From the NCBI GenBank assembly GCA_034666705.1, contig JAXDLH010000471.1, forward strand, positions 1 to 10,482: a stretch of 10,482 nt of DNA. Direction: 5' to 3'. Position numbers and translations under genes: made by a program. Under the pieces are notes generated by a model. That model ran no database searches and was not told the origin of the DNA. It saw only the letters and a program-made list of their open reading frames with translations. The DNA is from JAXDLH01 sp034666705 (GTDB taxonomy: Bacteria > Chloroflexota > UBA6077 > SHYK01). Of the stretch, positions 6,649 to 10,482 are shown piece after piece (the first letter of the stretch is position 1; each line of letters starts with the position of its first letter).

Positions 6649-7722
6649 ATGCGACACTGGCGCATCCCCGCCCTAGCGCTCTCGCTCGCGACCGCGTTTG
6701 CGGTCGTTATTCCGCTCGCCGCCGCGCAGGAGGCGGGACCGTATCGCGAGTTGACGACGATCCCGATCCCGACGTGGGCGAACGTCGATACTACGAGCTT
6801 CGATATCGCCTGGGTCAATCCCGCCACGCAGACCTTTTTCCTGGCCGATCGCACGCCGCCAGGCGGCGGCATCGAGGTGATCGACGCCGCAAACAATACG
6901 TTTGTGCGCACCGCTGGTCTTGGCAAGATGGTCGGCAACATCCCATCGCCGCGCGGCGGGCCGAACGGCGTGACCGCGGTAAGTCCGGTCGAGGTGGCTG
7001 CCGCCGACGGCGATAGCACGGTGAAGATCATCAATATCTTTACCGACGAGGTACAGAGCATCTCGACGGGTGGTGAGAACCGCGCCGACGAGCTCGCCTA
7101 CGATCCCACGGACGATCTCCTCCTCGTGGCAAATCCACGCGAGGATACGCCGTTCGTGACGGTAATCAAGGTCCATCCGCTCGGGATCGTCGGCAAGATT
7201 CTAATGCCGCACGCCTCGGCCACCGGGGCTGGCCTGGAGCAGCCGCTCGCCGCGAACGGTCGGTTCTACATCAGCATCCAGACCACCGACACGAACCCCA
7301 ACGGCGAGATCGATCTGATCAACCCGCAGAGCCTGACCGTCGAGCGGCGCATGGCGGCGGGAAGCTGCAAGATCACCGGCCTGATGTTCGGCCTCGGGGG
7401 ACGCCTCGTGACCGGCGGTAATGCCGAGTGCTCGTCGGTGGTGGACCCGAGCAGCGGCTCGGTGGCGGAGATCCCGAACGCCGGCGGCGACGAGGTCTCC
7501 TACATTCCGAGCATGGGGCTGTACGCTTTTGGCATCGCGGCCACCAATACGCTCAATCTCGTGGACGCGGCGACCCGCCAGACCGTGCAAAAGCTGCCGA
7601 TCGGCTCGGGTCGCAACGCGGCCGTCAACCCGGTCAACGGCGAAATCTTCGTCGCCGACGGCAGCATCAAGGCGGTCCGCGTGTTCGCGCCCATAGTGGC
7701 GCCGGATGGGAAGGGCAAGTAA
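6649..7722 (+). CDS. Secreted YVTN/YncE-like beta-propeller protein
   Basis: The start is ATG 6649, with AAGGAGG ending 5 bases upstream, which gives a Sec signal peptide (MRHWRIPALALSLATAFAVV, cleavage near AAAQ). Upstream in-frame sequence is non-coding. The mature protein of about 330 residues reads as repeated four-strand blades with recurring blocks such as TSFDIAWVNPATQTFFLADRT, IEVIDAANNTFVRT, VKIINIFTDEVQSISTGG, ADELAYDPTDDLLLVANP, IDLINPQSLTVERRM and NAAVNPVNGEIFVADG. This fits the seven-bladed YncE/surface-layer YVTN or lactonase-like propellers. No enzymatic residues can be assigned; such proteins often act as extracytoplasmic binding scaffolds. It stands alone, divergent from the MFS gene. 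The nearest downstream hairpin on its strand is the large one at 8050-8099, with a smaller one at 7863-7885. Confidence 0.85.
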   Translation: MRHWRIPALALSLATAFAVVIPLAAAQEAGPYRELTTIPIPTWANVDTTSFDIAWVNPATQTFFLADRTPPGGGIEVIDAANNTFVRTAGLGKMVGNIPSPRGGPNGVTAVSPVEVAAADGDSTVKIINIFTDEVQSISTGGENRADELAYDPTDDLLLVANPREDTPFVTVIKVHPLGIVGKILMPHASATGAGLEQPLAANGRFYISIQTTDTNPNGEIDLINPQSLTVERRMAAGSCKITGLMFGLGGRLVTGGNAECSSVVDPSSGSVAEIPNAGGDEVSYIPSMGLYAFGIAATNTLNLVDAATRQTVQKLPIGSGRNAAVNPVNGEIFVADGSIKAVRVFAPIVAPDGKGK

Positions 7723-7862
7723 CCCAGCGACCTTCGCGTCAATCGAGTGACGAGGGATGTGTCATCCCCTCGAATCGCTATGCGCGGCCGCCTGTCCCTA
7801 CTGTCGCCCCACCGGAGCGAGCACGTGCCGTCAGTGGGCCCGCCGCGCCATGCCCATCTGGT

Positions 7863-7885
7863 CGGATATCCCGTAGGGACATCCG
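7863..7885. repeat. Hairpin, 10-bp arms with one mismatch
   Basis: CGGATATCCC and GGGACATCCG pair across a 3-base GTA loop with one mismatch (7868/7880). It sits 140 bases after the stop of the beta-propeller gene and directly before the tandem array. No T-run follows, so a role as terminator is weak; it may belong to the repeat cluster. Confidence 0.4.
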
Positions 7886-7890
7886 TACCC

Positions 7891-7963
7891 GCTCATCCTT
7901 CGCCCCGCTCATCCTTCGCCCCGCTCATCCTTCGCCCCACTCATCCTTCGCCCCACTCATCCT
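7891..7963. repeat. Tandem array, 16-bp unit, four copies plus a partial
   Basis: The unit (G/A)CTCATCCTTCGCCCC starts at 7891, 7907, 7923 and 7939; the first base is G in three copies and A in the fourth. A fifth start at 7955 (ACTCATCCT) runs on into the longer intergenic element. The units are identical apart from that base, which points to recent slippage expansion. There are no spacers, so this is not a CRISPR array. Confidence 0.9.
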
Positions 7964-7983
7964 GAGCTTGTCGAAGGATCCCC
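7956..7983 (+). repeat. Quasi-palindromic intergenic repeat (TCATCCTGAG...GAAGGATC)
   Basis: CTCATCCTGAGCTTGTCGAA followed by GGATCCCC matches the widespread class of short bacterial intergenic repeats with a TCATCCTGAG left end and a CGAAGGATC right end. ATCCT and AGGAT at its ends can pair. A related, oppositely oriented copy lies at 8775-8806, on the other side of the cupin gene. Confidence 0.7.
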
Positions 7984-8049
7984 CGCGCGCCGAGCGCGGT
8001 AAACCATGGCACAGCTGCCCCATGGGGTGATGCGGCGGGTGGCTTGCGG

Positions 8050-8099
8050 CAAAAGCAGTAGGCGCCAGGGACAGGTGGGCCTGGCGCCTACTGCTTTTG
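8050..8099. terminator. Strong bidirectional terminator-like hairpin
   Basis: Arms of 20 bp (8050-8069 and 8080-8099) pair perfectly around the loop GACAGGTGGG; the arms read CAAAAGCAGTAGGCGCCAGG and its complement. The base of the stem is A4/T4, so each strand ends its stem with TTTT, as in bidirectional Rho-independent terminators. It begins 16 bases after the stop of the minus-strand cupin at 8116 and would also stop transcripts coming from the beta-propeller gene. Confidence 0.8.
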
Positions 8100-8115
8100 G
8101 GGATTCGTGGGTTTG

Positions 8116-8565
8116 CTATTCGCCGAAGCCTTTGCCAGGACGCTCGATGCGCGGGACCTGCTTGTTCTCCGGTGAGTCGCCCGGGATGTCGCGGCCGTCG
8201 GGGGTGAGGCGACCGGTCGGCGCGCCCGGGTAGGTCGCACCGACGCGCACCATCACGAGGTTCTCATCGCCCGTGCTCTGGAACCAGTAGTTCGCGCCCT
8301 TGGGCAGCATGACGCCCTCGTAGCGACGGACCACCCTGGTGTTCTCATCGGTCTCGAGGTGGAAGGTGGCCTCGCCCTCGAGCACGATGAATGCGTGGTC
8401 CTCGTGCGTGTGGTGATGCATCCCGTTCTCGCCGCCTTCGGCGTAGACCTTGGCGGTGATCGTCATGAGGTCGGTCCGCGCGCGGACATCCGTCGTCCGA
8501 CCCTGGTCGAGGTACGGGGTGCGCAGATTGAACACTTCAGCCTTTTGCTTTGTCTCGATTGCCAT
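8116..8565 (-). CDS. Cupin-domain protein, 149 aa
   Basis: A small cupin with a conserved core. Motif 1 reads MHHHTHEDHAFIVLEGEATF; His52, His54 and His57 are likely metal ligands, with His57 near the position where Glu is usual. Motif 2 reads MLPKGANYWFQSTG, where the usual His is replaced by Tyr93, so metal coordination must differ from the textbook 3-His/1-Glu site. A Pro/Gly-rich C-terminal tail (about 112-149) extends past the barrel. The ATG at 8565 has AAAAGGAG 8 bases upstream. There is no signal peptide. Its function is unknown; similar small cupins occur beside aromatic-degradation and amidohydrolase genes, and the next gene upstream here is an amidohydrolase, though repeats separate them and co-transcription is doubtful. 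The gene is isolated: a strong hairpin on one side and a repeat block on the other. Confidence 0.9.
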   Translation of the reverse strand: MAIETKQKAEVFNLRTPYLDQGRTTDVRARTDLMTITAKVYAEGGENGMHHHTHEDHAFIVLEGEATFHLETDENTRVVRRYEGVMLPKGANYWFQSTGDENLVMVRVGATYPGAPTGRLTPDGRDIPGDSPENKQVPRIERPGKGFGE

Positions 8566-8603
8566 TTTCGTCGCTCCTTTTAGCTTGCCTCTTCGACTTC
8601 CGT

Positions 8604-8624
8604 ATTGATCAATTTTCGCGCGAA
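8604..8624. promoter_or_regulatory. Two adjacent palindromes upstream of cupin
   Basis: ATTGATCAAT and TTCGCGCGAA are each perfect and separated by one base, about 40-60 bases before the cupin start. The position fits an operator overlapping the promoter. TTGATC on the minus strand could be a -35 hexamer, but no good -10 follows. Confidence 0.28.
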
Positions 8625-8670
8625 GAGCGTGAGACCTCTGCTACAGGATGATCCTCAGCCCAACCCCCTT

Positions 8671-8752
8671 GTCATCCTGGGTTGTCATGCCCGTGGGACG
8701 GGCGCCATGGACAGATGAATATCACGATTCAGAGCAGTGAAGCGAAGGATCC
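8671..8752 (+). repeat. Split or degenerate intergenic repeat
   Basis: GTCATCCTGG (8671-8680) resembles the left end and AGCGAAGGATCC (8741-8752) the right end of the same repeat class as 7956-7983. They are separated by about 60 unrelated bases that include the GCCCGT/ACGGGC hairpin. This may be one copy with an insertion or two decayed halves. Confidence 0.45.
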
Positions 8753-8774
8753 ATAGCCCGAGCGTTGGGGTCAC

Positions 8775-8806
8775 GGATCCTTCGGCTGCGGCCTCAAGGA
8801 TGACAG
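8775..8806 (-). repeat. Inverted copy of the intergenic repeat
   Basis: Read on the minus strand it starts CTGTCATCCTTGAGG and ends CAGCCGAAGGATCC. It shares TCATCCT, GAG and CGAAGGATCC with the copy at 7956-7983 but lies in the opposite orientation, so the cupin gene is bracketed by inverted copies. Confidence 0.65.
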
Positions 8807-8900
8807 CACCGGGGGGCGTCTGGACAACAGATCGGAGGCTCCCAGAATGACAGATCCAGGGGGTCCCAGGATGACAGAATCAGAGGCCCGAAGATGACCC
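8797..8900. repeat. Short direct repeats AGRATGACAG
   Basis: AGGATGACAG occurs at 8797-8806 and 8868-8877, and AGAATGACAG at 8844-8853. CCCAGAATGACAGA (8841) and CCCAGGATGACAGA (8865) are 24 bases apart, and a decayed third copy CCCGAAGATGAC (8887) follows. They end 8 bases before the stop codon of the amidohydrolase gene. Confidence 0.7.
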
Positions 8901-8907
8901 ATCGCAC

Positions 8908-9969
8908 CTACACTGCCGCGGGAACCTTCATGCCGTAGAGCCGCAAGACGTTCTCGCGCACCAGCTTGGAACGCGCCTCGGCGGGCAGGTGGCCGAGGTC
9001 GCGCTCGATCACCGCACGGGAGTTCGGCCACGTCGAGTTCGGGTGCGGGAAGTCGTTGGACCACATGCAGTTGTCCTGACCCCAGATCTCCAGCAGGTGC
9101 CCGCCGACGTGGTCGTTGAAAAACGTCGCGTAGATCTGCCGGTCCATGTAATAGCTCGGCTCGTGGTCGATCCCCAGCGGCCGCTCCTTGGTGAACCGTC
9201 GGTAATAGTAGTCCCACTGTTGTCGAAAGAATGGGACCCAGCCGATCTCGTTCTCCACGATCACAAACTTCAGGTTCGGGTGGTGGTGCAGCTTGTCGTA
9301 GAAGATCAGGTCGAACACCGCGTTGGCGGCCTCGATCGTCTTCAGATTCACGCTGCCCCGGTAGTGCTCCGGGCCTGCACGGCTGGCCAGGTTCTTGCTG
9401 TAATTGTGCCCCGTGAGAATGTGGAGGCTAATCGGCGCGCCGAGCGACTCGGCAGCATCCCATAGCGGCTCGTAGTGCTCCGACGTGAAGGGCAGATCCG
9501 GATGCGGCGCTTGCCAGATCAGTGCCCCTTTGAGCCCAGCCGCCACGCAGCGCTCGAGCTCCTGCACCGCGTGGTCAATGCGATACGCGGAGATGCAGGG
9601 GATGCCGACGAGCCGGTCGGTGTCGACGCTGCAGTAGTCGATGAGCCAGTCGTTGTAGACCTGGAAGCACGCCTCCTGCAGGTCCGGATCGTCCTGGCCG
9701 AAGAGGCTCAGTCCGAGCGTCGGGTAGAGTACCTCGGCGCTCACCCCGTCCTGCGCCATCTCCTTGATCCGCGCGCGCGGGTCATGACCACCCGGGTGGT
9801 GCTGCAGGCCTTCGCCCACCTTCGGGGGCGGAAACGCCGGCGCCTGTTCCCTGAAGCGGGCTGGCACGCCCTTGGTCCAGAGGTCGTAGGGCTCCATCAC
9901 GTGCGAGTCGGCCGAGACGATGATCTCGCCGGTCCCTGCGCCTTGCTCCTTCGTCGCAATCGCTGCCAT
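8908..9969 (-). CDS. Amidohydrolase_2 family metal-dependent hydrolase
   Basis: The 353-aa product has the full TIM-barrel of the ACMSD-related amidohydrolase family (PF04909 type), whose members decarboxylate, hydrate or hydrolyse small carboxylated substrates. Visible landmarks are VSADSHVMEPYDLW at strand 1 (Asp21, His23; the second His of the usual HxH is replaced), SLHILTG (His183), KFVIVENEIGWVPF (about 234-247, where many relatives have a His), and SNDFPHPNSTWPNSR (Asp306, the catalytic or metal Asp). GLKGALIWQAPH and RDLGHLPAEARSKLVRENVLRLYG are also typical. The ATG at 9969 is set by AAGGAGG 7 bases upstream. There is no signal peptide, so it is cytosolic. The substrate is not assignable. 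It lies 145 bases downstream of a second, different amidohydrolase on the same strand, with a hairpin between. Confidence 0.92.
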   Translation of the reverse strand: MAAIATKEQGAGTGEIIVSADSHVMEPYDLWTKGVPARFREQAPAFPPPKVGEGLQHHPGGHDPRARIKEMAQDGVSAEVLYPTLGLSLFGQDDPDLQEACFQVYNDWLIDYCSVDTDRLVGIPCISAYRIDHAVQELERCVAAGLKGALIWQAPHPDLPFTSEHYEPLWDAAESLGAPISLHILTGHNYSKNLASRAGPEHYRGSVNLKTIEAANAVFDLIFYDKLHHHPNLKFVIVENEIGWVPFFRQQWDYYYRRFTKERPLGIDHEPSYYMDRQIYATFFNDHVGGHLLEIWGQDNCMWSNDFPHPNSTWPNSRAVIERDLGHLPAEARSKLVRENVLRLYGMKVPAAV

Positions 9970-9992
9970 CGTTCGCCCTCCTTGTACCGGCC

Positions 9993-9998
9993 AGTGTA
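9993..9998 (-). promoter_or_regulatory. Putative -10 TACACT for the amidohydrolase gene
   Basis: The minus-strand hexamer TACACT lies 23 bases before the ATG at 9969, with the ribosome site between. The same hexamer precedes the beta-propeller gene. No -35 match stands at the usual spacing, and the leader would be short (about 17 bases). Confidence 0.3.
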
Positions 9999-10045
9999 CG
10001 CCGGGCCGGCGCGCGATGCGCGCACCGAACCCCGCGCCCGAAACA

Positions 10046-10071
10046 CCCCGTCGGCGGCGCCGCCAACGGGG
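10046..10071 (-). terminator. GC-rich hairpin between the two amidohydrolase genes
   Basis: CCCCGT and ACGGGG flank a GGCGGC/GCCGCC core, giving a 26-bp palindrome with a single mismatch (10052/10065). It begins 44 bases past the stop of the right-hand amidohydrolase and on the minus strand is followed by TGTTTC, a short T-run. A weak intrinsic terminator is likely; an operator for the downstream gene is the alternative. Confidence 0.5.
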
Positions 10072-10114
10072 ATATTCTGGCGCGGCATCACCCCTGCCGG
10101 TGCGGCCAGGCAGC

Positions 10115-10482
10115 TCAGACCTTCAGGTGGTAGAGCTGCCGGGCGTTGTCCTCGAAGATCTTCTTCTTGTCCTCGGGGCTGAGAAACTCGATGCTGTCGA
10201 TTACCGGCACGATGTGGTCCATCTGCACGCCGGTGTCGGGATGGGGGTGCGTGCCGGCGCCGGGGATCTCCGTCCCGAAGAGGCAGTGGTCCGGGCCCAT
10301 CACCTCGAAGAGCATCTCAAGGGCATTCTTCGTATAGAGGCAGGTGTCGTAGTAGAGCTTGCGCACCGCGTGGTCGAAGCGCTCCGAGCGACCATGCCAC
10401 TGCGCCATGAAGCGTCCCATCTGGTAGGGAATAGCGCCACCGCCGTGAGACACGACGATTTTGAGATTGGGAAAATCCTGGA
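10115..10482 (-). CDS. Amidohydrolase (ACMSD/LigJ-like), C-terminal part
   Basis: The gene runs off the right edge; about 122 C-terminal residues are visible, the first being QDFPNLKIVVSHGGGAIPYQ. That motif carries the catalytic or metal-site His of Amidohydrolase_2 enzymes. LYYDTCLYTKNALEMLFEVMG and DHCLFGTEIPGAG follow. The acidic residue is Glu, not Asp, and the tail MDHIVPVIDSIEFLSPEDKK with FEDNARQLY resembles 4-oxalomesaconate hydratase (LigJ)-type members. The His-to-Glu spacing of 59 residues agrees with what I recall for LigJ. Aromatic-acid (gallate/protocatechuate 4,5-cleavage) catabolism is therefore possible, but many uncharacterised relatives share these motifs. The GTG at 10453 lies inside the conserved motif, so it is not the start. 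It differs clearly from the neighbouring amidohydrolase, which has Asp in SNDFPHP, so the pair is not a recent duplication. Confidence 0.88.
   Translation of the reverse strand, partial: QDFPNLKIVVSHGGGAIPYQMGRFMAQWHGRSERFDHAVRKLYYDTCLYTKNALEMLFEVMGPDHCLFGTEIPGAGTHPHPDTGVQMDHIVPVIDSIEFLSPEDKKKIFEDNARQLYHLKV

Larger units (their letters stand above)
7723..8115. other. Repeat-rich convergent intergenic region
   Basis: These 393 bases between the convergent beta-propeller and cupin genes hold no credible gene. They contain a hairpin (7863-7885), a 16-bp tandem array (7891-7963), a quasi-palindromic intergenic repeat (7956-7983) and a strong terminator-like hairpin (8050-8099). Translated, the repeat gives the peptide LILSLSKD, a common sign of wrongly predicted proteins over this kind of repeat. 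Confidence 0.7.
8566..8907. other. Repeat-rich intergenic region upstream of cupin
   Basis: These 342 bases must hold the cupin promoter and the end of the amidohydrolase transcript. Near the cupin are two short palindromes, ATTGATCAAT (8604-8613) and TTCGCGCGAA (8615-8624). Further on is a small hairpin GCCCGT/ACGGGC (8689-8703), then several copies of AGRATGACAG and CGAAGGATCC. I find no protein-coding frame I can support. Confidence 0.6.

Noticed and set aside
7891..7963. CRISPR array
   Set aside because: The 16-bp units are directly adjacent with no unique spacers, and no cas gene is present.
7428..8030. Plus-strand open frame containing LILSLSKD
   Set aside because: It starts inside the beta-propeller gene in another frame and runs over intergenic repeats; this peptide is a known sign of translated repeat DNA.
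9475..10182. Plus-strand open frame of 235 codons over the amidohydrolases
   Set aside because: It is antisense to two genes with clear family motifs and spans the intergenic hairpin.

Overview
This is a GC-rich bacterial chromosomal segment with strong Shine-Dalgarno sites. It carries ten genes: eight complete and two cut by the window edges. No 16S gene, tRNA or lineage marker is present, so the host is uncertain. The mix of a lipoprotein-type family 5 solute-binding protein without permeases, metal-dependent amidohydrolases, small cupins and TCATCCTGAG...CGAAGGATC intergenic repeats would fit a soil or thermophilic Chloroflexota, or another GC-rich terrestrial group. That is inference only.

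Layout. Positions 2-358 hold the C-terminal end of a secreted-looking Tyr/Pro-rich low-complexity protein. A 46-bp perfect palindrome follows it. Positions 665-1117 (+) encode a 150-aa protein of unknown function. A minus-strand block covers 1242-4563. Read in its own direction it is a small DUF3303-like protein (4563-4252), a secreted protein with a C-terminal IPT/TIG domain (4198-3113), and a peptide/nickel-type ABC substrate-binding lipoprotein (2984-1242) with its own likely promoter. A divergent promoter region separates this block from a small cupin (4721-5077, +). The cupin converges, with a 12-bp gap, on an MFS exporter-like permease (6340-5090, -). Positions 6649-7722 (+) encode a secreted YVTN/YncE-like beta-propeller protein.

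The right third carries metabolic genes on the minus strand: a second cupin (8565-8116), a complete Amidohydrolase_2 (ACMSD-superfamily) enzyme (9969-8908), and the C-terminus of a second amidohydrolase that resembles 4-oxalomesaconate hydratases (10482-10115). The intergenic stretches on both sides of the second cupin are packed with related short repeats, including a 16-bp tandem array and oppositely oriented copies of a quasi-palindromic element. A strong 20-bp stem hairpin sits between the beta-propeller and cupin genes.

How the genes work together: the two amidohydrolases and the neighbouring cupin are plausibly part of aromatic or dicarboxylic-acid catabolism, but no complete pathway is visible. 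The DUF3303-like/TIG/SBP block mixes envelope proteins with no shared known pathway. I see no defence system, CRISPR array, insertion sequence or biosynthetic cluster, and nothing I can defend as a new multi-gene system. The most unusual material is the intergenic repeat and palindrome architecture and a few poorly characterised secreted proteins.
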